Shown: in pieces, positions 8,515 to 16,898 of the stretch
How the letters are laid out: every line of letters starts with the position of its first letter
Numbering within the stretch: the first letter of the stretch is position 1
NCBI RefSeq assembly: GCF_008122505.1
Contig: NZ_VSSB01000001.1
Location: 1,782,891-1,846,890 of the forward strand
DNA: 64,000 nucleotides
Source: Agromyces mariniharenae
GTDB lineage: Bacteria > Actinomycetota > Actinomycetes > Actinomycetales > Microbacteriaceae
Reading direction: 5' to 3'
Made by a program: the position numbers and the translations under genes
The notes under the pieces: generated by a model
What the model was told of the DNA's origin: nothing
Seen by the model: the letters and a program-made list of their open reading frames with translations, nothing else
Databases searched by the model: none

Positions 8515-9165
8515 ATGGCTGAGAACGAGGGCGCGATCTCACGCGCGACGTCCAGGAGCGCGGCATCCGCGCGCCCATCCGCCGCCCGAGGCTCCGCCGA
8601 CGCCTTCCCTGCCGTGCTGCTCGCGGCGCAGGCCGGCGCGAAATGGGCGTGCACGAACCTGTGGGTCGACTACGCCCCGGCCGTCGCCGCGTTCCTGCGG
8701 GCACGGGGGTCGCTCGAGCCCGACGACCTGACGAGCGAGGTGTTCCTCGCCGTGTTCGACCAGCTCGATCGCTTCCGCGGCGACGAGCCCGCCTTCCGTG
8801 CCTTCGTCTTCACCATCGCCTACCGGCGGCTCACCGACGAGCTTCGTCGGCGCTCGCGGCACGGGGTCCACGAGGAGTGGGTCGACGAGCGCGACCCACG
8901 GCGCAGTCCGAGCGCCGAAGACGTGGCGACGTCGAGCCTCGGCGATGCCGCGACGCGAGCGCTCCTCGACGGCCTCGCACCCGACCAGCGCAACGTGATG
9001 CTGCTGCGCATCGTCGCCGACCTCACGATCGAGCAGGCCGCGGAGGTGCTCGGCAAGCGTCCCGGCGCCGTGAAGGCGCTGCAGCGCAGGGCGCTCGAAT
9101 CGCTGCGCAAGAAGTTGGCGCGAACCCGTACCCCTTTCGGGGCATCCGTCGATGGCAGGGAGTGA
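8515..9165 (+). CDS. RNA polymerase sigma factor, sigma-70 family (ECF type)
   Basis: 216-residue sigma factor with region 2 at about residues 55-112 ('LTSEVFLAVFDQLDRFRG' and 'FRAFVFTIAYRRLTDELRR') and region 4 at about 150-205 ('LAPDQRNVMLLRIVADLT', 'IEQAAEVLGKRPGAVKALQR'). There is no region 3. A 40-residue Ala/Ser-rich tail precedes region 2. The start ATG lacks a ribosome site but a TACACT hexamer ends 10 nt before it, which suggests a leaderless transcript. The next gene begins one base after the stop codon and has the layout of an anti-sigma/membrane partner, so the pair is likely one regulatory unit. Confidence 0.88.
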   Translation: MAENEGAISRATSRSAASARPSAARGSADAFPAVLLAAQAGAKWACTNLWVDYAPAVAAFLRARGSLEPDDLTSEVFLAVFDQLDRFRGDEPAFRAFVFTIAYRRLTDELRRRSRHGVHEEWVDERDPRRSPSAEDVATSSLGDAATRALLDGLAPDQRNVMLLRIVADLTIEQAAEVLGKRPGAVKALQRRALESLRKKLARTRTPFGASVDGRE

Positions 9166-9166
9166 G

Positions 9167-9913
9167 ATGAACACGCACCGGATCACCGACGACGAGGCCC
9201 CCGCGCTGTTGCGCGGTCGGGTCCCCGCAGGCCGCGAGGACTTGACCGCGCTGGCGGAGGCCGTCGCCGAGATGCGGCAGGCGGCGTTCCAGGCGCCCCC
9301 TCGGCCGTCGGCCGAGCTCGCCCTGCGCCTCGACCTCGAACGAGCCGAGCGGATCTCGCCGTCCCTACCGGCAACCACCCCGGCCACGGCGCTCACCCCC
9401 GCGTCGTCGCCGAGAACACGGAGAAGAAGAGTGGCATTCACCGGACTTGCGAGCCTCGGGCTCGCGACGAAGATCGCGATCGGAGCGGGCGCGGCGCTCG
9501 CCGTCGGCGTCGGAGGAGCAGGTGCGGCGGGTGCCGTCGGCGCCCTCCCCGGCCCCGCGCAGCAGGTCTTCGAGCAGGTCACCGGGCACCCCGGCGGGGA
9601 GCACGTGAGCGACACCGGCGTCGAGAACAGCGAGTTCGGCATCGAAACCGCCGAGAACGCGGGCAAGCCGGCAGACGACGAGCGCCAGACCGGACTCGAG
9701 AACGCCGACGACGCCAACCAGAACGGCATGGAGACCGCCGGAGAGAACGCCAGCGAGCAGGGCCAGGAAGGCCTCGACAACGCGGTCGAGCAGCGCGAGG
9801 CCGGCCTCGAGAACGCCGAGCAGGCGACCGAGGGCGCCGGCGACGCGGCCGACGACAAGGGCGCCACCGGCCAGCAGAGTTCCGGGGACGCCCCCGGTTC
9901 CGGGAAGCACTGA
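9167..9913 (+). CDS. Membrane-anchored protein paired with the sigma factor, GLENA repeats
   Basis: 248 residues. Residues 1-85 are a soluble N-terminal part (start ITDDEAPALLRGRVP, then a predicted helix AELALRLDLERAERI); residues about 88-128 hold a basic patch RTRRRR followed by a hydrophobic, Gly/Ala-rich membrane segment; the last 110 residues are acidic and rich in Asn, Glu and Gln with six copies of a G-[LIMV]-[ED]-[NT]-[AS] unit about 7-18 residues apart. Size, one membrane segment and the position one base after a sigma-factor stop suggest an anti-sigma factor; no zinc-binding H-x3-C-x2-C motif is visible, so it is not a ZAS-type anti-sigma. The outside domain may be a sensor or spacer. 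I do not recognise a named family. Confidence 0.6.
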   Translation: MNTHRITDDEAPALLRGRVPAGREDLTALAEAVAEMRQAAFQAPPRPSAELALRLDLERAERISPSLPATTPATALTPASSPRTRRRRVAFTGLASLGLATKIAIGAGAALAVGVGGAGAAGAVGALPGPAQQVFEQVTGHPGGEHVSDTGVENSEFGIETAENAGKPADDERQTGLENADDANQNGMETAGENASEQGQEGLDNAVEQREAGLENAEQATEGAGDAADDKGATGQQSSGDAPGSGKH

Positions 9914-9933
9914 CCCCCCTCAGCGACCCGAAG

Positions 9934-9972
9934 CGACGGACCCCCGCCCTCCCCCCGGGCGGGGGTCCGTCG
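9934..9972 (+). terminator. Strong intrinsic terminator after the sigma-factor pair
   Basis: Perfect 16-bp stem: 9934-9949 pairs with 9957-9972, closing a 7-nt loop of T and C. It begins 20 bp after the stop of the preceding gene. There is a short T-poor tail, usual for high-GC actinobacterial terminators. Confidence 0.8.
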
Positions 9973-10097
9973 TGTCCGCGGTGTGCGATCTTCCTCCGAC
10001 CGGGCCGGCTTCGCACGTGGGCGTCCCCGCATCGCGGATGGGACGAATGGCCCGTGCGGCGTCACGCGCGGGCGTATCGTGGCCCGCGGAGGTCGAC

Positions 10098-10289
10098 ATG
10101 AGCGACAGGAGTTCGAACGCCGGCTGCTTCGCCGGCGGCGGCGCGATCTACGGGCTCGGGATCATCGGTGCCTGGGTGTTCTTCTTCCAGCGGGCCGATC
10201 AGTTCTGGGAGTTCATCTGGGCGTTCTTCCAGGGCATCTTCTGGCCGGCGTTCATGGTCTACGAGCTGTTCCACGCGCTCGTGACGTGA
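10098..10289 (+). CDS. Small membrane protein
   Basis: 63 residues. A Gly/Ser-rich start (SDRSSNAGCFAGGGAIYG) leads into one or two hydrophobic segments, 'GIIGAWVFFFQ' and 'FIWAFFQGIFWPAFMVYELF', very rich in Trp and Phe. ATG start with GGAGG 5 nt upstream (10088-10092). It looks like the small 'hypothetical membrane protein' type found in many Actinobacteria. It ends just beside the convergent CHY zinc-finger gene. Function unknown. Confidence 0.6.
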   Translation: MSDRSSNAGCFAGGGAIYGLGIIGAWVFFFQRADQFWEFIWAFFQGIFWPAFMVYELFHALVT

Positions 10290-10290
10290 C

Positions 10291-10617
10291 TCAGTCCTCG
10301 AAGTACAGGTGCGCGTGCAGGCGGCACCCGGGATTGAACGCGGCGCCGCAGGCCGGGCATACGTCGGTGGCCCGGTAGGCGTCGATCGTCAACTCGGTGC
10401 GGCACACGCCGCACAGGATCGCGTGCTCGCCGCCCGCGTCGCGCGGCCACTGCCGCGCGGGGTGCGTCTCGGCTTCGGCGTGGCAGGCGTGGCACGGGTA
10501 GTACCGGTCGCAGCACGCGAATCGGATCGCGACGACGTCGAGCTCGGTGCGGTAGTGGATGCACCGGGTCTGGTCGTCGACGGTGGCGCCGTGCACCACG
10601 GGTCGGGCGTTCGTCAT
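10291..10617 (-). CDS. CHY zinc finger protein
   Basis: 108 residues with the CHY zinc-finger pattern: 'TRCIHYRTELDVVAIRFACC' is followed by 'YYPCHACHAE', then 'ILCGVCRTELT' and 'VCPACGAAFNPGC'. At least eight Cys and several His can bind two or three zinc ions. The C-H-Y triad itself is present as CIHY. Family members include Hot13 in mitochondria and many small bacterial proteins of unknown role. It overlaps the upstream DUF2200 gene by 4 bp (ATGA), so the two form an operon. Confidence 0.85.
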   Translation of the reverse strand: MTNARPVVHGATVDDQTRCIHYRTELDVVAIRFACCDRYYPCHACHAEAETHPARQWPRDAGGEHAILCGVCRTELTIDAYRATDVCPACGAAFNPGCRLHAHLYFED

Positions 10618-10964
10618 GACCCCCGGAGGATGGACGCCATCTTCTTGCCCCGAGCCACCTCGTCGACCAGCTTGTCCATGTAGCGGATGCGCTGCATGAG
10701 CGGATCCTCGATCTCCTCGACGCGCATGCCGCAGATCACGCCCGTGATGAGGGACGCGTTCGGGTTCATCTCGGGGGCATCCGCGAAGAAGGTGCGCAGG
10801 TCGACCCCGTCGTCGATCGCGCGCTCGAGGCCCGCGTCGTCGTACCCGGTGAGCCAGCAGATGACCTCGTCGACCTCGTCCTGGCTGCGGTTCTTCCGCT
10901 CGACCTTCTGCACGTAGAGCGGGTAGATGCTCGCGAAGCTCAGGCCGAAGATCCGGTGCTCCAT
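10614..10964 (-). CDS. DUF2200 family protein
   Basis: 116-residue soluble protein matching DUF2200 throughout: 'FASIYPLYVQKVERKNRSQ' near the start, 'VICWLTGYD' around residues 34-42 and 'MRIRYMDKLVDELAKG'-like 'MQRIRYMDKLVDEVARGK' near the end. The start ATG has AAGGAGG 8 nt upstream. Function unknown; the fold is predicted to be helical. First gene of the two-gene unit with the CHY protein. Confidence 0.85.
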   Translation of the reverse strand: MEHRIFGLSFASIYPLYVQKVERKNRSQDEVDEVICWLTGYDDAGLERAIDDGVDLRTFFADAPEMNPNASLITGVICGMRVEEIEDPLMQRIRYMDKLVDEVARGKKMASILRGS

Positions 10965-11013
10965 CGTCGTCCGCCTCCTTCGCCGTGGGAACGCGTTCGT
11001 GGACCCTCCCAGC

Positions 11014-12426
11014 CTACGAGACCTGCTCGCGGAGGACTTCGCCGATCACCTGGGCGGCCTCGGGATAACGCTCGGGGTCGGGGCCGGCGTAGTTGAGGCG
11101 GATGTACGGACCGGCCGATTCGGCGGGGAACCACTCCGTGCCGGGTGCGACGACGACGTTCCGGCCCGCCGCCGCGCGGACGAGCTCGGGGAGATCGACG
11201 GTGTCGGGGAGGCGCACCCACAGGTTGAGGCCGCCCGCAGGCGTGCACTCGACATGCGCATCGGGCACGTGTTCGCGGAGGGCGGCCACGAGCGCGTCGC
11301 GCCGGGCGCGCAGCTGCGGGCGCAGGGCGCGGAGGTGCGTGCGCCAGGCGGGCTGGGTGACCACGTCGAGCGCGGCGGTCTGGAGGAGTCCGCTCACGTA
11401 CATCGCCTCGGCGGCGCGATCGGCGAGGATCCGGTCGCGGACCGGGCCGCGCGCGACGACGGCGGCGACGCGCAGGGCCGGGGAGACGCTCTTGGTGAGG
11501 GATCGGAGGTGGATCACGTGCCCGTCGTCGTCGATCGCGGCGATCGGGTGCGGGACGGTGTCGATGGCGAGGTCGTGCGCCCAGTCGTCCTCGATGAGGA
11601 ACGCGCCCCGGCGCCGGACGACGTCGAGCATCGCAAGCGAGCGGTCGGCCGACCATTGTGCGCCGGTCGGATTGGCGTACGTGGGTTGCGCGTAGAACGC
11701 CCGGGCACCCGACCCGGCGAGGGCCCGGTCGACATCATCGGGGTCGGGCCCGTCCGCGCCCGAGGGCACCGGGACGAGCGTGACCCCGGCCTGCGCGGCC
11801 GCGAGGATCGCGCCCCAGTAGGTGGGCGACTCGATGACGAGCGGCTGTCCGACCCCGACGACGGCGCGGAAGATCGAACTGAGCCCGCTCTGGCTCCCCG
11901 AGAGGATGAGGACGTCGCGAGCGGTGACGGTCGAGCCGCCCGCCGCCGCGGCATCCGCCAGCTCGGCCGCGAACCAGGCCTGCAGGTCGGGCAGCCCCGC
12001 GGCGGGCGACCGCGTGACCGCCGACGCGGTGCGGGCCGCGCGCGAGATCGCCGCGCGCACCAACCCGGTCGGCAGCAGGTCGGCGGTCGGGTATCCCGAG
12101 TGCAGGGCGATCGCGTCGGGCGAGACCGTCTGCTGCGTGGACGAGAGCGCCGGGATGCGCGCGTGCGGTGAGCCGAGCGCCGCGGTCTGCCAGCCGTGGT
12201 CGACCGGTCGAGGCGGGCGGATGCCGCGGACGAACGTTCCCACGCCGGGCCTGGCCTCGATCAGGCCGAGCGCGCTCAGCCGGCGCATCGCCTTCTGCAC
12301 CGTGACCGGGCTGGCGCCGTACTCGAGCGTGAGCTCGCGGTTCGACGGCAGGCGCGTGCCGACGGATGCCGCGGCGATCCGCCCGCGCAGCGCGGCGACG
12401 ATCCGCTCGGTGCTATCGTTGCTCAT
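11014..12426 (-). CDS. MocR/PdxR-type regulator: GntR winged helix fused to aminotransferase fold
   Basis: 470 residues. A GntR-type winged helix at about 5-75 ('LPSNRELTLEYGASPVTVQK', 'RPGVGTFV') is joined to a fold-type I PLP-dependent aminotransferase domain. The PLP-binding lysine is in 'LRSLTKSVSPALRVA', and 'YAQPTYANPTGAQWS' matches the family loop. Members regulate vitamin B6, GABA, taurine or amino-acid genes with PLP aldimine as the signal. It is divergent from the EamA transporter; the two start codons share the sequence CATG at 12424-12427. The regulator probably controls the transporter and ureohydrolase; the ligand is unknown. Confidence 0.85.
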   Translation of the reverse strand: MSNDSTERIVAALRGRIAAASVGTRLPSNRELTLEYGASPVTVQKAMRRLSALGLIEARPGVGTFVRGIRPPRPVDHGWQTAALGSPHARIPALSSTQQTVSPDAIALHSGYPTADLLPTGLVRAAISRAARTASAVTRSPAAGLPDLQAWFAAELADAAAAGGSTVTARDVLILSGSQSGLSSIFRAVVGVGQPLVIESPTYWGAILAAAQAGVTLVPVPSGADGPDPDDVDRALAGSGARAFYAQPTYANPTGAQWSADRSLAMLDVVRRRGAFLIEDDWAHDLAIDTVPHPIAAIDDDGHVIHLRSLTKSVSPALRVAAVVARGPVRDRILADRAAEAMYVSGLLQTAALDVVTQPAWRTHLRALRPQLRARRDALVAALREHVPDAHVECTPAGGLNLWVRLPDTVDLPELVRAAAGRNVVVAPGTEWFPAESAGPYIRLNYAGPDPERYPEAAQVIGEVLREQVS

Positions 12427-13546
12427 GTCAGCACAGGGTAGCGTTACTCTCTCCGCACCGAAAGCACTACTCACGCGAGCCGGGGTCTGGTGGGGGCTCG
12501 TGGGCGTGGTCGCGTTCTCGTTCACGATGCCGTTCACGCGCGTCGCGGTGGAGGGCCTCTCGCCGGTGTTCGTCGGTGCCGGGCGAGCGGTGGTCGCGGC
12601 GGTCCTCGCGGCGATCGCCCTGGCCGCGACCCGCCAGCGGCGGCCGCGCGGCACGCAATGGGTGCGCCTCGGGGTCGTCGCCGGGGGCGTGGTGCTCGGA
12701 TTCCCCGTGCTGACCTCGTTCGCGCTGACGACCGCGCCCGCCAGTCACGGCGCGGTCGTGGTCGGACTGCTGCCCGCCGCGACGGCGGTCATGGCGGTCA
12801 TCCGAGGCCGGGAGCGACCGTCGACGTCCTTCTGGGTGTTCTCGCTGCTCGGCGCGGGCGCGGCGGTCGTGTTCGCGTCGCTGCAGTACGGCGGCGTCGG
12901 ACGGCTCGGATGGTCGGACCTGCTGCTGTTCGGGGCGGTCGTCGCAGCGGCCGTCGGCTACGCGGAGGGCGGCTTGCTCGCGCGCGAGCTCGGGTCGTGG
13001 CAGACGGTCTCGTGGGCGCTGGTGCTGTCGGCGCCGCTCACCGCCGCGATCACCGCGTGGTCGGCCGTCGAGCAGCCGCCCGTCGCGGCATCCGCGCAGT
13101 GGCTGGCGTTCGGCTACCTGGCGGTCGTGAGCATGTTCCTCGGCTTCTTCGCCTGGTATCGCGGGCTCGCGATCGGGCCGATGGCGCAGGTCAGCCAGAT
13201 CCAGCTCGTGCAGCCCGTGCTGACCATCGGGTGGGCTGCGATGATCCTGCACGAGGAGCTGACCTGGCCCACGGTCGTCGGCGGGGTCGTCGTCATCCTG
13301 TTCGCTGCACTGGCCGTTCGGACCCGACTCGGCCCCCGGGTCCGGCCGGGCGCGGAGGAGGTGCGACGTGGCACGATGCGAGGTGACCGTTCGGCGAGGA
13401 CGGCGGTCCCGGGTGGAAGGCGAGGTGCCGGCGGTGACGACGGAGCGGAACATCATCGGCCAGCGCGAGGATCCGGACCTGCCGCGGTACGCGGGGATCG
13501 CCACGTTCGCCCTGCTGCCGAGGCTCGAGGAGGTCGACCACGCTGA
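12425..13546 (+). CDS. EamA/DMT superfamily transporter
   Basis: ORF of 373 residues. Ten hydrophobic segments run from about residue 20 to 300, in two EamA repeats ('FTRVAVEGLSPVFVGAGRA' in the first and 'WAAMILHEELTWPTVVGGVV' at the end of the second). Family members export or import small metabolites such as amino acids. The membrane part ends near 13340; the following roughly 65 codons are basic and low in hydrophobicity and overlap the ureohydrolase reading frame by at least 113 bp. That tail may be genuine read-through or a lost stop. A later start at GTG 12487 is also possible. Divergent MocR neighbour suggests ligand-controlled expression. Confidence 0.75.
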   Translation: MSAQGSVTLSAPKALLTRAGVWWGLVGVVAFSFTMPFTRVAVEGLSPVFVGAGRAVVAAVLAAIALAATRQRRPRGTQWVRLGVVAGGVVLGFPVLTSFALTTAPASHGAVVVGLLPAATAVMAVIRGRERPSTSFWVFSLLGAGAAVVFASLQYGGVGRLGWSDLLLFGAVVAAAVGYAEGGLLARELGSWQTVSWALVLSAPLTAAITAWSAVEQPPVAASAQWLAFGYLAVVSMFLGFFAWYRGLAIGPMAQVSQIQLVQPVLTIGWAAMILHEELTWPTVVGGVVVILFAALAVRTRLGPRVRPGAEEVRRGTMRGDRSARTAVPGGRRGAGGDDGAEHHRPARGSGPAAVRGDRHVRPAAEARGGRPR

Positions 13547-14420
13547 CGTCGCCGTCGTCGGCATCCCGTTCGACTCCGGCACCAGCTTCCGGCCCGGGGC
13601 CCGATTCGGCCCGGCGCACATCCGGGAGCACTCCCGCCAGCTGCATCCGTACCACCAGTTCCACGAGTCGTTCCCGTTCCGCGACCAGCAGGTGGCCGAC
13701 GCCGGCGACGTCGGCGTCGGGCCCTACGGCATCGAGCAGGCCGTCGAGGAGATCCACTCCACGGTCGCGCGGCTCATCGAGGGCGGCTCGAGGATCCTCG
13801 CGCTCGGAGGCGACCACACGATCGCGCTGCCCCTGCTGCGGGCGGCCGCCGCCGTGCACGGGCCGCTGGCGGTCCTGCACTTCGATGCGCACCTCGACAC
13901 CTGGGACACGCTGCACGGCGCCGCGATCTGGCACGGATCGCCCTTCCGGCGTGCCGCCGAGGAGGGGCTGCTCGACTTCGAGCACTGCCAGCACGTCGGC
14001 ATCCGCGGCGGCGTCTACGGCCCCGACGAGCTCGCCGACGACCGCCGCGTCGGGTTCGAGTCGATCCGGAGCGAGGAGTTCCAGCACCGGTCGATCGAGA
14101 GCATCGCCGACCAGGTCCGTCGGCGGCTCGGATCCGGCCCGGTCTACGTCTCGATCGACATCGACGTGCTGGATCCGTCGCAGGCGCCGGGAACGGGTAC
14201 GCCCGAGGTCGCCGGGATCACCACGCGCGAGCTCTTCGCCGTGCTCCGGCAGCTGCGCGGGCTCCGGATCGTCGGCGGCGATGTGGTCGAGGTCGCGCCG
14301 GCGTACGACCACGCGGGCATCACCGGACTCGCCGCGGCCCACACGGCGTGGGAGGTGCTCGCGCTGATGGGGCTCTGGGGCCCGGCCGGCGACCGCAGTG
14401 GAGGCGCAGCACAGGAGTGA
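13434..14420 (+). CDS. Ureohydrolase (agmatinase family)
   Basis: 328 residues from the GTG start. All manganese ligands of the arginase/agmatinase family are visible: 'GGDHTIALPL', 'HFDAHLDTWD' and 'SIDIDVLDPSQAPGTGTPE'. The 'GIPFDSGTSFRPGARFGP' loop is typical of bacterial agmatinases, which cleave agmatine to putrescine and urea; guanidinobutyrase or guanidinopropionase are alternatives. The longer ORF starting at 13368 has no obvious ribosome site; GTG 13434 places conserved residues at the normal distance, and a start farther down would lose them. The start lies inside the tail of the EamA ORF. Together they suggest uptake or export and breakdown of a guanidino compound. Confidence 0.82.
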   Translation: MTTERNIIGQREDPDLPRYAGIATFALLPRLEEVDHADVAVVGIPFDSGTSFRPGARFGPAHIREHSRQLHPYHQFHESFPFRDQQVADAGDVGVGPYGIEQAVEEIHSTVARLIEGGSRILALGGDHTIALPLLRAAAAVHGPLAVLHFDAHLDTWDTLHGAAIWHGSPFRRAAEEGLLDFEHCQHVGIRGGVYGPDELADDRRVGFESIRSEEFQHRSIESIADQVRRRLGSGPVYVSIDIDVLDPSQAPGTGTPEVAGITTRELFAVLRQLRGLRIVGGDVVEVAPAYDHAGITGLAAAHTAWEVLALMGLWGPAGDRSGGAAQE

Positions 14421-14528
14421 TGAGGCGATGATCGCGATCGAACCCGGACTCGCGGTTCGTGAAGACACGCCGTGGTGGCGAGACGGGCAGGGGCGTAGGC
14501 TCCTGCCACACGCCGTCGGGAGACCTTG

Positions 14529-16091
14529 GTGGGGACCTACTCCGGAGCAGAGCTGCGACAGCCGGCAACGCCGAGCGACCTGCTGCGTGCCGGTCTCGAG
14601 CGCGATCCGAACGGGCTCGCGCTCGTCTCGGCGCGGGCGCGCCTGTCGTGGCAGGCGCTCGAGGACGTGACCGAACGGGTCGCATCCGGGTACCTCGAGC
14701 TCGGCCTGGAGCCGGGTGACCGGATCGCGTCGCTCATGCCCAACCGGTACGAACTCATCGTCCACTACCTCGCCTGCTTCAAGGCGGGCCTGGTGGCGAC
14801 CCCGCTCAACTACCGCTACACGGTGGCCGAGATCGACCACGCGCTCGGCATCAGCGGCGCACGGATGCTGCTCGCCCACGTCGAGCGCGACGAAGACCTG
14901 GCGGCAAGCGAGCGGGTGGCGCAGCTCCCGCTGGGCACGATCGGCTACCGGGAGGCCGAGCATGGCGGGGCCGCGTTCCAGGAGTTGCTGGAGCGCGGTG
15001 GGCCGGCCAGGCCGCTGGAGCCACCGGAGCCCACCGCGCCCGCGGTCATCTTCTTCACGTCGGGGAGCACGGGACCCCCGAAAGGCGTCACGCACACGCA
15101 ACGGACGCTCGGCTGGATGTTCGCGACCGCTGCGGCAGCGCTCGAGTTCGGCCCCGGTGACCTCGTGCTGGCCGGATCTTCGCTCTCGCACGTCGGCGCC
15201 TTCTACGTGTCGTTCGGGGCGCTGAGTGCCGGTGCGGGCATCGCCGTCGCCCGCACGTTCGACGGAGACGAGCTGCTTGCGCTCCTGCGCGACGATCGCC
15301 CCACCGTGCTCTCGATGCTGCCGTCGGCCCTCTTCGCACTGACCCGTGACCACGGTGCCACGCAGGAGGACTTCTCGTCCCTCCGCCTGTGCCGGGCCGC
15401 TGGCGACAAGGTGTCCGCCCAACTCGAACGCGAGTTCATCGCGCTCAGCGGAACCACGATCGACGAGGCCTACGGGCTGTCGGAGACCGGGCTCGTGAGC
15501 GTGAGTCCACCTGCCGAGATCAGGATCGGCTCAGTCGGCCTGGCCGCACCCGGCGTCTCGCTCTCGATCCGTGACGACCTCGGCGCCGAGGTCGAGGTCG
15601 GGGGCGAGGGTCGCGCGTGGATCAAGACCAAGGGCGCCTGCGTCGGCTACTGGGGTGACGCCGCCGCGACGGATGCCGCCTTCGCCGACGGATGGCTCGA
15701 CACGGGCGACGTCCTCCGCGCGGATCACGACGGCTTCCTCTACTTCACGGGTCGCCGGAAGCAGATCATCGTGCACGACGGATCGAACATCAGCCCGCAG
15801 GAGATCGAGGACGTCCTGCTGGAGCATCCCAGCGTCGACAGCGTCGGGGTCGTCGGAATCCATGACGAGGTCCACGGAGAGAACGTGCGCGCGTACATCA
15901 CACTGCGTGAGGGCTGCGAGCGGCCCCCCGACGTCGAGCTGATCCGCTTCGCGCGAGCGAAGATCGGCTACAAGGCACCCGAGGAGATCGTCGTGCTCGA
16001 CGAGATGCCGTCGACCGCGACCGGAAAGGTCGACCGCATGGGCCTGAAGCGGATGGCGGAGCGCTCGGTGCACGGGCTCTCGCGTCGGTGA
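14529..16091 (+). CDS. Acyl-CoA synthetase (AMP-binding, class I adenylate-forming)
   Basis: 520 residues. Motifs in order: P-loop 'FFTSGSTGPPKGVTHT' near residue 175, 'IDEAYGLSETGLVS' (A5), 'GWLDTGDVLRADHDGFLYF' (A7/A8), 'GRRKQIIVHDGSNISPQEIE' (A8) and the catalytic lysine in 'STATGKVDRMGLKR' (A10). It activates a carboxylic acid as acyl-AMP and makes a CoA thioester; the chain length or aromatic nature of the substrate is not readable. GTG 14529 is preferred over TTG 14526 because GGGAGA at 14518-14523 then has 5-nt spacing. Not coupled to the ureohydrolase (108-bp gap). Confidence 0.85.
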   Translation: MGTYSGAELRQPATPSDLLRAGLERDPNGLALVSARARLSWQALEDVTERVASGYLELGLEPGDRIASLMPNRYELIVHYLACFKAGLVATPLNYRYTVAEIDHALGISGARMLLAHVERDEDLAASERVAQLPLGTIGYREAEHGGAAFQELLERGGPARPLEPPEPTAPAVIFFTSGSTGPPKGVTHTQRTLGWMFATAAAALEFGPGDLVLAGSSLSHVGAFYVSFGALSAGAGIAVARTFDGDELLALLRDDRPTVLSMLPSALFALTRDHGATQEDFSSLRLCRAAGDKVSAQLEREFIALSGTTIDEAYGLSETGLVSVSPPAEIRIGSVGLAAPGVSLSIRDDLGAEVEVGGEGRAWIKTKGACVGYWGDAAATDAAFADGWLDTGDVLRADHDGFLYFTGRRKQIIVHDGSNISPQEIEDVLLEHPSVDSVGVVGIHDEVHGENVRAYITLREGCERPPDVELIRFARAKIGYKAPEEIVVLDEMPSTATGKVDRMGLKRMAERSVHGLSRR

Positions 16092-16147
16092 CCCCGATCG
16101 GAGCCCATGACGGCGGTGGGAATCCGCGGACACGAGATACTGGGCGC

Positions 16148-16417
16148 ATGTCATCTTCCGTCGAGCCCCGCTCCAACCCGACCGCCTGGGCCGCGTTCTG
16201 GTTCGCACTGGCCGGTCTCGTGCTCATGCCGATTCCATTGTTCATCGGGTTGATCGTGGGCGGCGGCCTCTCCATCGTCGCTGCGGTCCTCGCCGTGATC
16301 GCCCTCTTGAAGGGGCTCGCGCGCAACGGGAAGGGCATCGCGCCCGTCGTGTTCGCCGCGATCTTCATCGCGCTCACGTGGGGCGGCATCTCGGTCGGCG
16401 GCGGCACCGTCTGGTAG
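16148..16417 (+). CDS. Small membrane protein (DUF4190-like)
   Basis: 89 residues with two long hydrophobic segments ('FWFALAGLVLMPIPLFIGLIV' region at about 17-38 and 'APVVFAAIFIALTWGGISVGG') separated by 'VLAVIALLKGLARNGKG', the usual pattern of DUF4190-like small membrane proteins. ATG 16148 is the only sensible start. Convergent with the next gene. No function known. Confidence 0.6.
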   Translation: MSSSVEPRSNPTAWAAFWFALAGLVLMPIPLFIGLIVGGGLSIVAAVLAVIALLKGLARNGKGIAPVVFAAIFIALTWGGISVGGGTVW

Positions 16418-16541
16418 GCCTGCCGATCGGTGGTCCCGGTCCGCGAGTTCGAGGACGACGTGGATCACTCGGGTTCACCCGGTCTCACGAGGCTGCATTC
16501 ATTCGGAAGGGTGAGTTCAGGTGAACCGACGTGACGCCGGT

Positions 16542-16898
16542 TCAGGGCTGCGCGCCCAGCTTCGCGAACTCGCCTCCGCCCATGAACACGCAGAGCGCGA
16601 GGCCCAGAGCGAGCGGTGGAACCCACGCCGCCCGCCGCCGCGCTCGGAGGAGCGCGATCGATGTGACGAGCGCCACAATGCCGACGGCGATCGTGCCGAA
16701 CCTCGCGATGTAGTGGCCGGCCAGGATGATCTCGCGGTTGCACTCGGTCACGGGCGGATTGCAGCGGTCGCCGACGAAGAGCACCACGACCGCGTACCAA
16801 GCCAGTGCTCCCAGAGCCGGCGCGAGCAAGACCAGACCGACGATCGTCAAGCCGCGATCCTCGCGGTTGATGGGTTTGCGGGCCGCGCTCGTCTTCAC
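16542..16898 (-). CDS. Membrane protein of unknown function
   Basis: 118 residues with three predicted membrane segments at about 17-40, 64-82 and 90-108; the loop between segments 1 and 2 has a Cys pair (DRCNPPVTEC) that could form an extracellular disulfide. A basic tail KTSAARKPINRE starts the protein. The GTG start lies 16 nt after a GATACT hexamer, so transcription may be almost leaderless. I do not recognise the family. An overlapping longer reading frame on the same strand (16465-16905) is not convincing. Confidence 0.5.
   Translation of the reverse strand: MKTSAARKPINREDRGLTIVGLVLLAPALGALAWYAVVVLFVGDRCNPPVTECNREIILAGHYIARFGTIAVGIVALVTSIALLRARRRAAWVPPLALGLALCVFMGGGEFAKLGAQP

Noticed and set aside
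13368-13433. N-terminal extension of the ureohydrolase
   Set aside because: Basic low-complexity codons, no ribosome site; GTG 13434 is closer to the conserved part.
14526-14528. TTG start of the acyl-CoA ligase
   Set aside because: Too close to the GGGAGA site; the GTG three bases later has better spacing.
16472-16527. Distant inverted repeat GGTTCACC ... GGTGAACC between convergent small genes
   Set aside because: Arms of 8 bp separated by 40 bp, no terminator features; could be chance.
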